Shown piece by piece: positions 1 to 6,360 of a stretch of 6,360 bases of DNA; the first letter of the stretch is position 1, and the number at the start of each line of letters is the position of its first letter. The notes below the pieces were generated by a model. It saw nothing but the letters and a program-made list of their open reading frames with translations. It did no database searches and had not been told where the DNA came from. The translations under genes were made by a program, and so were the position numbers. The stretch spans positions 1 through 6,360 of the forward strand of contig PMOM01000120.1 of assembly GCA_003161535.1 (NCBI GenBank), written 5' to 3'. The stretch comes from Caulobacteraceae bacterium (lineage in GTDB: Bacteria > Pseudomonadota > Alphaproteobacteria > Caulobacterales > Caulobacteraceae).

Positions 1-809
1 GTGTGCATGTCGGGGATCTGCAGCTTCATCACCCCTTCGCCAGGGCCGCGACCAAAGACGCGACCGGCGGCGATGGCTTCGGCGGCGCGGTGAACCTGCT
101 GGGTGTCGGTCTTCTCATGGCTGAAGAAGCCGTGGACCCTCGTCGCCACGTGCTCGAAGGCGAAATAGGTGCTGCCCAGTCCGACGATGGCCATGCCCCC
201 CAGCGCCATGATCCAGCTCATCGGCACGCCGGCCATCCAGAAGGCGGCCCCGAACACGGCCGTGATCAGCACGGTCTGGCCGATGTCCGGCTCCATCAGA
301 AGCAAGGCCACCGCCAGGGCGTAAAGACAAAAGGCGATGGAGACGCCAGGCACCCCCTCGCCCTTCTGGCCTTCGGCGAACATCCAGGCGATCAGCACGA
401 TGAGGGCGGGCTTCATGAATTCCGATGGTTGCAGGGTGAAGCCGGCGATCTCTACCCAACGTGTGGCGCCTTTGGCCGCGTGGCCCAGGAATGGAAGGGC
501 CACCATGGCGGCGATGGAGACCAGGTAGACAAAGAACGCCGTTCGCCGCACGCCGCGTGGCGACAGCATCGAAGTGGCCAGCACGATCGCCGCTCCGCCG
601 GCGGCGAACACGCATTGGCGCACGGCGAAGTGGAAAGGCCAGGCGATCCCAAGGCGGGCCGTCGCCGCCGGACTGGTGCCGAACTGCAGCAGGACGCCCA
701 ACGCGATCAGCGCCGTCGTGGCGCCCAGGAGCCAGTGATCGGTGGTCCACCACCACACCCCCAGGCGAGTGCGGTCGGTCCGCGGAAAGGCGTGGCTTTG
801 CGGCGTCAT
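1..809 (-). CDS. ftsW: FtsW, septal peptidoglycan glycosyltransferase (SEDS family), 3' end cut by the window edge
   Basis: FtsW is a multi-pass inner-membrane protein that polymerises lipid II into glycan strands at the division septum, in complex with the transpeptidase FtsI. The frame starts at ATG 809-807 and stays open for 269 codons to the left edge. It shows a cytoplasmic N-terminus with HAFPRTDR (6-13) and GVWWWTTD (17-24), then hydrophobic segments near 27-44, 62-80, 90-108, 133-145, 155-172 and 178-212. Family signatures are KGATRWVEIAGFTLQPSEFMKP (split here as TRWVEIAGF 116-124 and LQPSEFMKP 126-134), MEPDIGQ (172-178), and GRGPGEGVMKLQIPDMH (253-269). The sequence stops at the conserved HTD block, so the presumed catalytic Asp and about the last quarter to third of the protein lie outside. 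The start ATG overlaps the murD stop (ATGA, 4 bp). A weak GGGAAG sits about 7 nt upstream. RodA is the other SEDS possibility, but the dcw position and the N-terminus favour FtsW. Confidence 0.96.
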   Translation of the reverse strand, partial: MTPQSHAFPRTDRTRLGVWWWTTDHWLLGATTALIALGVLLQFGTSPAATARLGIAWPFHFAVRQCVFAAGGAAIVLATSMLSPRGVRRTAFFVYLVSIAAMVALPFLGHAAKGATRWVEIAGFTLQPSEFMKPALIVLIAWMFAEGQKGEGVPGVSIAFCLYALAVALLLMEPDIGQTVLITAVFGAAFWMAGVPMSWIMALGGMAIVGLGSTYFAFEHVATRVHGFFSHEKTDTQQVHRAAEAIAAGRVFGRGPGEGVMKLQIPDMH

Positions 810-2260
810 CCTCGCGCTTCCCGGCTCTCGATCTTGGACGAATCCGCCGTTCCATCGACCTGGGCGAGAGCATGCACGGCGGCGCGGAAGGCCTCCCCGC
901 GTGCTTCAAAGTCGCTGTACTGATCAAAGGAAGCGCAGGCGGGGGAGAAAAGCACGATGCTATCGCCGCCAAGCGCCTTGGCCTCGGCGCGGGCGTCGGC
1001 GAAGGCGGCCCGCACGGCGGCCTCGATGGTGACCACCTCGGCGCAGGGCGTCTTCCCGTCCAGCGTTCTGGCGAAGGCCTCGGAGGCTTCGCCGACCAGA
1101 TAGGCCTTGGCGACTCTCGGAAATAGGTCCGCGAGGCACTCGATGCCGCCCGCCTTGGGCCGTCCCCCCGCGATCCAGTAGAAGCGGGGATAGGCGCTCA
1201 TCGCCTGGCGCGCGGCGTCGATATTGGTGGCCTTGGAGTCGTTCACAAACCTTACGGCGCCAATCGTGCCAATGGTCTCCATGCGATGGGCGAGTCCCGG
1301 GAAAGTCATCAGGCCATCGACCGTTTCGGCTTGCGAAACGCCAAGGGCTCGGGCGGCGGCGTAGGCGGCGGCGGCGTTTTGCCAGTTGTGCCGGCCCGGC
1401 AGGGAACGCGCCTTGGTGAGATCGGCCAGTTCAGTGACCCGCCCATCGGTGGCGTCGTAGAGCGTTCCCTGCAGCGCATAAACTCCCCGGCCCATGGCCT
1501 TGCGAGCGCTGATCGGCCAGATCGTACGCCGGTTGGCGGCGGTGATCTCGGTGCAGATTCGCTGACCCCAGGCGTCGTCCACGCCGATCACGGCGGTGTC
1601 GCCCTTGCCCTGGTTGAGCAGAACCCGGCGTTTGGCGGCGGCGTAGCCGTCCATGTCGCCATGCCGATCGAGATGGTCGGGGGTGATGTTCAGGACGATG
1701 GCGACATCCGGCTTGAGGCTGGACGTCAGATCGAGCTGGTAGGAGGACAGCTCCAGGACATAGACGGCCCCGCCGTGCATGGGCTCAAGACCCAGCACCC
1801 CAACGCCGATATTGCCGCCCACCCGCACATCGCGGCCAGCCCGCGCCAGCACGTGGCCGATCAGAGCGGTGGTTGTCGACTTGCCGTTGGTCCCGGTGAT
1901 GGCGACGATCCTGGGCCGTTTGTGGGCGGGCGCGGCGGCCACCGCCCGGGCGAAAAGCTCGATGTCCCCGACGATCTCCACGCCGGCGGCCCTGGCCTTT
2001 TGCACGGTCCAATGCGGCGCGGGATGGGTGAGGGGCACGCCGGGTGAAAGCACCAGAGCCGACAAGGCCGGCCAATCGGCGGTCTTCAGATCGACAAGGT
2101 TGAACCCCTCGGCCGCGGCGGTCGCGCGCGCCGGCTCGTTTTCATCCCAGGCGACGACCCGCGCCCCACCGGCCTTAAGCGCGCGCGCGGCGGCCAGACC
2201 CGAGCGGGCCAATCCGAACACGGCCACCGTTTGATCCTCGAAGCAGCCGACCGGGATCAT
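806..2260 (-). CDS. murD: UDP-N-acetylmuramoyl-L-alanine--D-glutamate ligase
   Basis: MurD is the cytoplasmic ATP-dependent ligase that adds D-glutamate to UDP-MurNAc-L-Ala. The 484-residue product has the three Mur ligase domains. The N-terminal Rossmann-like UDP-binding region carries VAVFGLARSG (12-21) and LSPGVP (71-76). The central ATPase domain carries the P-loop ITGTNGKST (121-129), VLELSSYQL (168-176), NITPDHLDRHG (191-201) and YAAAKRR (206-212), where K210 matches the carbamylated lysine of the family. The C-terminal domain carries FPGLAHRME (320-328), VNDSKATN (339-346), IAGGRPKAGG (363-372) and FSPACASFDQYSDFEARG (438-455). Length is slightly above the roughly 440-470 usual, because of a low-complexity tail after about residue 467 that runs into the ftsW start. 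The start gives MIPV..., typical of alphaproteobacterial MurD. It lies 18 bp after the mraY stop, with a GGGGAGG 12 nt upstream. The stop is TGA at 808-806. Confidence 0.98.
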   Translation of the reverse strand: MIPVGCFEDQTVAVFGLARSGLAAARALKAGGARVVAWDENEPARATAAAEGFNLVDLKTADWPALSALVLSPGVPLTHPAPHWTVQKARAAGVEIVGDIELFARAVAAAPAHKRPRIVAITGTNGKSTTTALIGHVLARAGRDVRVGGNIGVGVLGLEPMHGGAVYVLELSSYQLDLTSSLKPDVAIVLNITPDHLDRHGDMDGYAAAKRRVLLNQGKGDTAVIGVDDAWGQRICTEITAANRRTIWPISARKAMGRGVYALQGTLYDATDGRVTELADLTKARSLPGRHNWQNAAAAYAAARALGVSQAETVDGLMTFPGLAHRMETIGTIGAVRFVNDSKATNIDAARQAMSAYPRFYWIAGGRPKAGGIECLADLFPRVAKAYLVGEASEAFARTLDGKTPCAEVVTIEAAVRAAFADARAEAKALGGDSIVLFSPACASFDQYSDFEARGEAFRAAVHALAQVDGTADSSKIESREARG

Positions 2261-2272
2261 GGCGCGCGCAAG

Positions 2273-2279
2273 CCTCCCC
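2273..2279 (-). promoter_or_regulatory. Probable ribosome binding site of murD
   Basis: On the minus strand the mraY stop TAG runs straight into a GGGGAGG tract, whose GGAGG core is at 2277-2273, ahead of the murD ATG at 2260-2258. The 12-nt spacing is longer than the usual 5-9. The site lies in the only noncoding gap of the window (2261-2278, 18 bp). Ribosomes finishing mraY would cover this site, so termination and re-initiation are likely coupled. That coupling is inference from spacing. Confidence 0.55.
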
Positions 2280-3391
2280 TACCTCAGCTTCAGGGTCGAC
2301 AGGCCAATCATGGCCAGCATGATGGCGATGATCCAAAAGCGGATCACTACCGTGGATTCGGCCCAACCGAGCCTCTCGAAGTGATGGTGGATGGGGGCCA
2401 TCAGGAACACCCGCCGGCCGGTTCGCTTGAACCACAGGACCTGGATGATCACCGACACGGTTTCGAGCACGAACAGACCGCCGACAATTCCCAGCACGAT
2501 CTCATGCTTGGTGGCCACGGCCACCGCGCCGATGCCACCACCCAGAGCCAAGGCGCCGCTGTCGCCCATGAAAATCCGCGCCGGCGGGGCATTGTACCAA
2601 AGAAAGCCCAGCCCCGAGCCGACAATGGCGGCGCAGAACACTCCCACCTCTCCGACCCCCGGCACGAAGTGCAGTTCCAGATAATTGGCGAAGATGAAGT
2701 TGCCGACCAGATAGGCGATCAGGCCGAAGGTGGCCGCCGCGATCATCACCGGCACGGTCGCCAGACCGTCCAGCCCATCGGTGAAATTCACCGCGTTCGA
2801 CGCGCCGACGATGATGAAGGCGCCGAAGGCCAGATAGAACCACGACAGATCGACCAGGGCGCGCTTGAAGATCGGGAAGGCCAGCGATGTGGAGAGACTG
2901 GCGCCCTCGGGCGAGGGTTGCCCAAAATGAATCATCAGGAAGACGGCGATCACCGCGACGCCCGCTTCGACCGCCAGTCGAATTTTGCCCGAGACGCCCG
3001 CAGTGGTCTGTTTGGTCACCTTGGCGTAGTCGTCCATGAAGCCAAGAGCGCCGAACGACAGGGTCACCAGAAGCATCACCCAGACATAGATGTTGTCGAG
3101 ATCCGCCCACAGCAGGGTGGCCACGGTGATGCCGGCCAGGAACATCAACCCGCCCATGGTCGGCGTACCGGCTTTTTCGGTGATGTGGCGCTGGATGCCG
3201 TCAGAGCGGATCGGCTGGCCCTTGCCCTGCTTGGCCTGCATCCAGCGGATGAAGCGCGATCCCATCAGCACGACGACGAGTTGGGACGTCGCCACCGCCA
3301 TGCCGCCGCGAAATGTCAGATAGCGCAACAGGTTGAGGCCAGGCAGGTAGAGGTGGTGTTCGGCCAGGCGTTGATAGAGAAGAAAAAGCAT
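2279..3391 (-). CDS. mraY: Phospho-N-acetylmuramoyl-pentapeptide-transferase
   Basis: MraY is the inner-membrane enzyme that transfers phospho-MurNAc-pentapeptide from UDP to undecaprenyl phosphate, making lipid I. The product is 370 residues, close to the usual ~360. It has about ten hydrophobic segments, for example near 31-46, 78-95, 101-118, 138-154, 184-200, 211-230, 249-266, 279-294, 298-320 and 347-367. Catalytic and family motifs are all present: KAGTPTMGG (73-81), FMDDYAK (118-124) with the Asp pair 120-121, [10 protein letters not shown] (202-211), [12 protein letters not shown] (275-286) with D277 matching the essential third Asp, and APIHHHFE (332-339). The ATG at 3391-3389 shares one base with the murF stop TGA (TGATG) and has GGAGG 7 nt upstream. 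An in-frame upstream Met exists, but starting there would add 62 residues of non-MraY sequence lying over murF. The stop is TAG at 2281-2279. Confidence 0.98.
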   Translation of the reverse strand: MLFLLYQRLAEHHLYLPGLNLLRYLTFRGGMAVATSQLVVVLMGSRFIRWMQAKQGKGQPIRSDGIQRHITEKAGTPTMGGLMFLAGITVATLLWADLDNIYVWVMLLVTLSFGALGFMDDYAKVTKQTTAGVSGKIRLAVEAGVAVIAVFLMIHFGQPSPEGASLSTSLAFPIFKRALVDLSWFYLAFGAFIIVGASNAVNFTDGLDGLATVPVMIAAATFGLIAYLVGNFIFANYLELHFVPGVGEVGVFCAAIVGSGLGFLWYNAPPARIFMGDSGALALGGGIGAVAVATKHEIVLGIVGGLFVLETVSVIIQVLWFKRTGRRVFLMAPIHHHFERLGWAESTVVIRFWIIAIMLAMIGLSTLKLR

Positions 3392-4803
3392 CAGCGGCCC
3401 TCCCCGGTGGCGAGATCCAGGGCGATCAGGGATTCCACCAGGACCCTGGCGTTGGACGCCCGCGAACCCTTGACCACCACGACATCGCCCGCCCGCACGG
3501 CGCCCGCCAGCATTGGGGCCAGCTCGGCGGCCGTCTGCGCCCATCCGCCCCGCCGCGCCGGCGGCAGCGCCCGCCAAAGCGACTTCATCAGCGGCCCGGC
3601 GCAGAAAACCATGGCGATGTCGTTGGTCTCAATCTTGGCGGCCAGTTCCGCGTGGCGAGCGGCCGCTTCACCACCCAGTTCCAGCATGTCGCTGAGCGCG
3701 GCGATCCGGCGGCCGGTCGGAGATCTCGCGCCGAGGTTATCCAACGCCGCCGCCATGGACACCGGACTGGCGTTGGAGCTTTCGTCGATCAGGGTGAAGA
3801 CCCCGCCGGGCCCGTGAATCTGCCGCTGCGCGCCGCGACCTTCAAGCGGCTCGAACTCACTCAGGGCCGCCAGACCGGTCGCTAGATCGACGTCGAGAGC
3901 CTGAAGCATGAGCAGCGCGCACAGACTCATCGGTCCCCAATGGTCGGCTGATAGGCGGATCGGAAATTCGACCGTCGTCCCATCGATGCACGCCTCCACC
4001 GAAGCGCCGCCGCGCGCCGGCGCGAAGCGGGTAAGCTTGGCGTCCGCGTGCTTGGCTCGGCCAAAGACCCGTGGCTTGGCGCCGATCTTGCGCGCCTCGG
4101 CAAGCAGATAATCGAACCAGCGATTGTCGGCGTTCAGCACCGCGGCGCCGCCGCGCTCCATCCCGGCGAAAATCTCCGCCTTGGCCCGGGCGACCCCCGC
4201 CTCGCCATCCGCGAAGTTTTCCACATGCACAGCTTCGACCGTCGTGATGGCGACCGCTTGCGGCCGAACCATACGCGAGAGCGGGGCGATCTCACCGGCG
4301 TGATTCATGCCGATCTCGAAGATGGCCCGCCGTGTGCGCTTTGGCATGCGCGCAAGCGTCAATGGCACTCCGATGTGGTTGTTGTAGGACTTGACCGAAC
4401 CGTGCGCCGGCCCAAAACCCTCCAGGCTTGCGCGCTCCAGCCCGGCCCGCACCACCTGGGTGACGCTGGTCTTGCCCACCGAACCGGTGATGGCCCCGCG
4501 GCGCGCGCCGCTCGCCCTTCGCCGCGCCGCCTCTCCCAAACATTGCAGGCCCTTCATGGTGTCATCGACGACGACGCAGGAGCCGCCCATGGCCCGCTCA
4601 GTCATCGCGCCGCAAGCCCCCTCCCCCATCGCCGCGGCCACGTAATCATGTCCATCCCGATTGACCGACAGGGCCACGAAAAGGTCGCCTGGCGTTACCG
4701 CGCGACTGTCGATCGATACGCCCTGAGCGGCGAAAGGAGTTCCCGCGAGGCGGCCGCCGGTGGCCTCTACGATCTCTTCGGAGGTCCACAGGGGCTCAAC
4801 CAT
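3391..4803 (-). CDS. murF: UDP-N-acetylmuramoyl-tripeptide--D-alanyl-D-alanine ligase
   Basis: MurF is the cytoplasmic ATP-dependent ligase that adds the D-Ala-D-Ala dipeptide to UDP-MurNAc-tripeptide, the last soluble step before MraY. The product is 470 residues, normal for the family. The N-terminal domain has [18 protein letters not shown] (28-45). The ATPase domain has the P-loop ITGSVGKTS (105-113), [13 protein letters not shown] (138-150), [14 protein letters not shown] (163-176), [20 protein letters not shown] (193-212) and LNADN (223-227). The C-terminal domain has [10 protein letters not shown] (317-326), [10 protein letters not shown] (338-347) and VVVKGSRAS (442-450). At residue 343 the family's usual Tyr in the YNAN-type motif is Ser. 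The chosen ATG (4803-4801) has GGAGG 6 nt upstream and overlaps the end of murE by 8 bp; starting at the in-frame Met at 4944 would add 47 Arg/Trp-rich residues that are merely murE read out of frame. The stop TGA overlaps the mraY start by one base. Confidence 0.97.
   Translation of the reverse strand: MVEPLWTSEEIVEATGGRLAGTPFAAQGVSIDSRAVTPGDLFVALSVNRDGHDYVAAAMGEGACGAMTERAMGGSCVVVDDTMKGLQCLGEAARRRASGARRGAITGSVGKTSVTQVVRAGLERASLEGFGPAHGSVKSYNNHIGVPLTLARMPKRTRRAIFEIGMNHAGEIAPLSRMVRPQAVAITTVEAVHVENFADGEAGVARAKAEIFAGMERGGAAVLNADNRWFDYLLAEARKIGAKPRVFGRAKHADAKLTRFAPARGGASVEACIDGTTVEFPIRLSADHWGPMSLCALLMLQALDVDLATGLAALSEFEPLEGRGAQRQIHGPGGVFTLIDESSNASPVSMAAALDNLGARSPTGRRIAALSDMLELGGEAAARHAELAAKIETNDIAMVFCAGPLMKSLWRALPPARRGGWAQTAAELAPMLAGAVRAGDVVVVKGSRASNARVLVESLIALDLATGEGR
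3399..3405 (-). promoter_or_regulatory. Ribosome binding site of mraY
   Basis: The minus strand reads GGGGAGG followed by GCCGCTG and then the mraY ATG (3391-3389). The GGAGG core at 3403-3399 is 7 nt from the start, near ideal. It lies inside the last codons of murF and supports this start over the in-frame upstream Met at 3577. Confidence 0.75.
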
Positions 4804-6247
4804 GCGCCGCCTCCAGGCCGAGGGCCTGGCGCAATTCCAGGGCGTCGTCGAAGGGGCGCGCCACATCACCGATGATCTGCCCCTGCTCATGACCCTTGCC
4901 GGCCACCACGAGAACGTCGCCCGCCTCCAGGAGCGCCGCCGCAACGCCGATGGCGCGTCGGCGATCAGCGATCTCCTGCAGACCTTGGGATCCGGCGCGG
5001 ATCTCCGCGCGGATGGCGCCGGGGTCCTCGGAACGTGGATTGTCGTCGGTGACGATGGCGATATCGGCGAGGTCGGCGGCGATGGCCCCCATCAGAGGAC
5101 GCTTGCCGCGATCGCGATCGCCGCCGGCGCCGAAGACGACGATCAGACGACCCTTGGCGTGCGGACGCAGCGCGCCAAGCACGCTGGCCAGACCGTCGGG
5201 GGTGTGAGCGTAGTCCACATAGGCCTCCCCCCCGCGAGGGCCCTCGCCGATCCGCTGCAGGCGTCCAGGCGCGCCTTCCAGATGTTCGAGGGCGCCAAGG
5301 GCGGTTTCGCTGGGCACGCCGGCGGCGATGGCCAGGCCCGCGGCGACCAGGGCGTTGGAGACTTGGAAGGTCCCTGCGAGGGGAAGAATGAGGTCATGCG
5401 CCGCGCCCCACGCCTTGATCTTCAGGCGCTGGCCACCAGAGACAAGGGCGCGACCGGCAAGCGTCAGGCCCTGGCCCATGGCTCCCACCGACATCACCGT
5501 ATGCCCGTTGGCCACGGCCGCCGCCGCGAAGGCGGGGTAGGCGTCGGAATCGGCGTTGAGCACGGCGCTGGCGCCGCGTGGCAAGAGCGTGTCGAACAGG
5601 CGAAGCTTGGCGGCGCGGTAAACGCCCATGGTGCCGTGGTAGTCGAGGTGGTCCTGGGAAAGGTTCAAAAACCCCGCCGCGGTGAGCCGGACGCCGTCCA
5701 GCCGCCGCTGATCGATGCCGTGCGATGAGGCTTCCAGGGCCAGGTGGGTTACGCCGCGCTCGGCCAAGGTCGCCAACAGGCCCGCGACGTCGGCGGCGTC
5801 CGGAGTGGTCAGACCTGGCGCCGTGAGCTGCTCGTCGCCCATCCGCACGCCCAGGGTGCCCATGCTTGCCGACCGATGGCCGGCGGCGATGAAAATCTGC
5901 CGACAGAACGCGGCCACCGAAGTCTTGCCGTTGGTGCCGGTGACGGCGACACATGTCGCTGGCTGCTTGCCGAAAAAAGCCGCCGCGGCCAGCGCATAGG
6001 CTCGGCGCGGATCGCCCGCCTTCACCACCGGCGCGGCGAGGCCCGGCAGATCTTCATTGGCCAGCACCGCCGCCGCCCCGCGGGCCATGGCGGCGGCGAC
6101 GAAACTCTTGCCGTCGGCCTTGGCGCCGGGCAGGGCGGCGAACAGATAGCCAGGCTCCACCTTGCGGCTGTCGGCGGTGACTCCCCTGATCAGTGGATCA
6201 ACCGCGAGGTCGCGCTGGACCAGATCCGAGAGGCGTTGGGCGCTCAT
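4796..6247 (-). CDS. murE: UDP-N-acetylmuramoyl-L-alanyl-D-glutamate--2,6-diaminopimelate ligase
   Basis: MurE is the cytoplasmic ATP-dependent ligase that adds the third stem-peptide residue to UDP-MurNAc-L-Ala-D-Glu. Length (483) fits the family. The N-terminal UDP-binding domain has GVTADSRKVEPGYLFAALPG (22-41). The ATPase domain has AVTGTNGKTS (101-110), GLTTPDA (145-151), LEASSHGIDQRRL (171-183), NLSQDHLDYHGTM (195-207) and YRAAKLRLF (210-218), where K214 matches the carbamylated lysine. The C-terminal domain has GRLQRIG (328-334), VDYAHTPDGL (344-353), VFGAGGDRDRGKRP (371-384), DDNPRSEDP (401-409) and AGKGHEQGQ (449-457). The DNPR motif is the known signature of meso-diaminopimelate specificity; lysine-adding enzymes have a different residue after DNP. 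This fits a Gram-negative envelope. The ATG at 6247-6245 overlaps the upstream stop as ATGA. No strong Shine-Dalgarno is visible, suggesting coupling to the upstream gene. The stop is TGA at 4798-4796, inside the start of murF. Confidence 0.98.
   Translation of the reverse strand: MSAQRLSDLVQRDLAVDPLIRGVTADSRKVEPGYLFAALPGAKADGKSFVAAAMARGAAAVLANEDLPGLAAPVVKAGDPRRAYALAAAAFFGKQPATCVAVTGTNGKTSVAAFCRQIFIAAGHRSASMGTLGVRMGDEQLTAPGLTTPDAADVAGLLATLAERGVTHLALEASSHGIDQRRLDGVRLTAAGFLNLSQDHLDYHGTMGVYRAAKLRLFDTLLPRGASAVLNADSDAYPAFAAAAVANGHTVMSVGAMGQGLTLAGRALVSGGQRLKIKAWGAAHDLILPLAGTFQVSNALVAAGLAIAAGVPSETALGALEHLEGAPGRLQRIGEGPRGGEAYVDYAHTPDGLASVLGALRPHAKGRLIVVFGAGGDRDRGKRPLMGAIAADLADIAIVTDDNPRSEDPGAIRAEIRAGSQGLQEIADRRRAIGVAAALLEAGDVLVVAGKGHEQGQIIGDVARPFDDALELRQALGLEAAHG
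4810..4814 (-). promoter_or_regulatory. Ribosome binding site of murF
   Basis: The minus strand reads GGAGG, then CGGCGC, then the murF ATG (4803-4801), giving a 6-nt spacing. The site is inside the last codons of murE and decides the murF start against the in-frame Met further upstream at 4944. Confidence 0.75.
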
Positions 6248-6360
6248 GGGACGCCGGCCGTCAGTATGCTGGGATCGATGTCATCCCTGCCCTTGCCTGG
6301 CGCAAGGACATCACCCACCGCGGCCGCGCGCCGCACACCAAGCAAGGGCGCGATACGCTC
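6244..6360 (-). CDS. ftsI: C-terminal 38 residues of probable FtsI (PBP3) septal transpeptidase, 5' part outside the window
   Basis: A frame open from the right edge runs 38 codons (ERIAPLLGVRRAAAVGDVLA at residues 1-20 of the fragment, ending in SILTAGVP) to TGA at 6246-6244. No catalytic motif is in view. The identification rests on two things: position directly before murE, where ftsI sits in most dcw clusters, and the RIAPLLGVRR-like helix that resembles the C-terminal end of the transpeptidase domain in alphaproteobacterial FtsI, followed by a short variable tail. FtsI crosslinks septal peptidoglycan together with FtsW, encoded at the other end of this window. Its stop overlaps the murE start by 4 bp (ATGA). 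The other two frames of this stretch were not favoured, because only this one ends exactly at the murE start in the pattern seen at the other junctions. Confidence 0.75.
   Translation of the reverse strand, partial: ERIAPLLGVRRAAAVGDVLAPGKGRDDIDPSILTAGVP

Larger units (their letters stand above)
1..6360 (-). other. Part of the dcw operon: ftsI-murE-murF-mraY-murD-ftsW
   Basis: Six consecutive genes lie on the minus strand, with overlaps at four junctions and a single noncoding gap of 18 bp. No terminator hairpin with a T-run and no space for an intergenic promoter exist, so any internal promoter would have to lie inside coding sequence. The order matches the conserved division and cell wall cluster of proteobacteria, in which murG, murC, murB, ddl, ftsQ, ftsA and ftsZ commonly follow ftsW. 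The order is seen directly; cotranscription is inferred. Confidence 0.93.

Noticed and set aside
115..972. 285-codon minus-strand frame across the murD/ftsW junction
   Set aside because: It is out of frame with both real genes, Arg/Pro/Gly-rich and motif-free. The FtsW frame through the same bases carries clear SEDS motifs.
1349..1376. GGC-type trinucleotide repeat
   Set aside because: It encodes the Ala-rich helix AAAAYAAARAL of MurD in a high-G+C genome. It is imperfect and shows no sign of being a regulatory repeat.
1286..2047. 253-codon open frame on the plus strand
   Set aside because: It is antisense to the core of murD, including its P-loop region, and has no recognisable protein features.
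3389..3577. Longer mraY starting at 3577
   Set aside because: The extra 62 Gly/Ala/Arg-rich residues overlap conserved murF C-terminal coding sequence. The ATG at 3391 gives the normal MraY start with a well-placed ribosome binding site.
2231..3817. 528-codon open frame on the plus strand
   Set aside because: It lies antisense to mraY and parts of murD and murF, which have full sets of family motifs. Its product is rich in His, Gln, Asp and Arg with no recognisable domain, as expected when a G/C-ending membrane-protein gene is read backwards.
4801..4944. Longer murF starting at 4944
   Set aside because: The extra 47 residues are Arg/Trp/Ser-rich and come from murE read in another frame. The ATG at 4803 has a good GGAGG and gives a normal MurF N-terminus.
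5106..5122. Overlapping GCGATCGC palindromes
   Set aside because: They encode the conserved GDRDRGKR stretch of MurE; codon use at Asp-Arg repeats explains them.
4760..5728. 322-codon open frame on the plus strand
   Set aside because: It is antisense to murE and the start of murF. Its composition is Gly/Ala/Arg/His-rich with no domain, a by-product of high G+C codon use.
840..6183. GANTC sites (the CcrM methylation motif of alphaproteobacteria), about a dozen seen, e.g. 840-844, 1236-1240, 2355-2359, 4302-4306, 5547-5551
   Set aside because: They are scattered through coding sequence at no more than the density expected for this base composition. None sits in a promoter-like position.

Overview
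The window is an ordinary segment of a bacterial division and cell wall (dcw) cluster, read entirely on the minus strand. By eye it is strongly G+C rich, with heavy G/C use at third codon positions. The gene order, the tight packing and protein features such as the FtsW N-terminus (HAFPRTDR...GVWWWTTD) and the MurD N-terminus (MIPVGCFEDQTVAVFGLARSG) point to an alphaproteobacterium. Caulobacterales (Caulobacter, Phenylobacterium, Brevundimonas) are the best guess. This taxonomic call is inferred from remembered family features, not from a database comparison.

In transcription order (high to low coordinates) the window holds: the last 38 codons of a gene whose place and sequence fit ftsI (6360-6244); murE (6247-4796); murF (4803-3391); mraY (3391-2279); murD (2260-806); and the first 269 codons of ftsW (809 to the left edge). 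Four of the five junctions overlap: 4 bp at ftsI/murE, 8 bp at murE/murF, 1 bp at mraY's start on the murF stop, and 4 bp at murD/ftsW. The only noncoding bases are the 18 between mraY and murD (2261-2278). Nothing resembling a terminator or a stand-alone promoter is visible between genes, so these genes are almost certainly cotranscribed and probably translationally coupled.

Together the products cover the middle of lipid II synthesis and its use at the septum. MurD adds D-Glu, MurE adds meso-diaminopimelate and MurF adds D-Ala-D-Ala to the cytoplasmic UDP-MurNAc peptide. MraY moves the finished phospho-MurNAc-pentapeptide onto undecaprenyl phosphate in the membrane. FtsW polymerises lipid II at the division site and FtsI crosslinks the strands. 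murG, murC, murB and others would be expected beyond the left edge, and the body of ftsI beyond the right edge.

All complete genes look intact and carry their key motifs. I found no mobile element, CRISPR array, RNA gene or undescribed system. The most notable oddity is a Ser where MurF normally has a conserved Tyr in its ATP-contacting YNAN-type motif. The rest are junction details.
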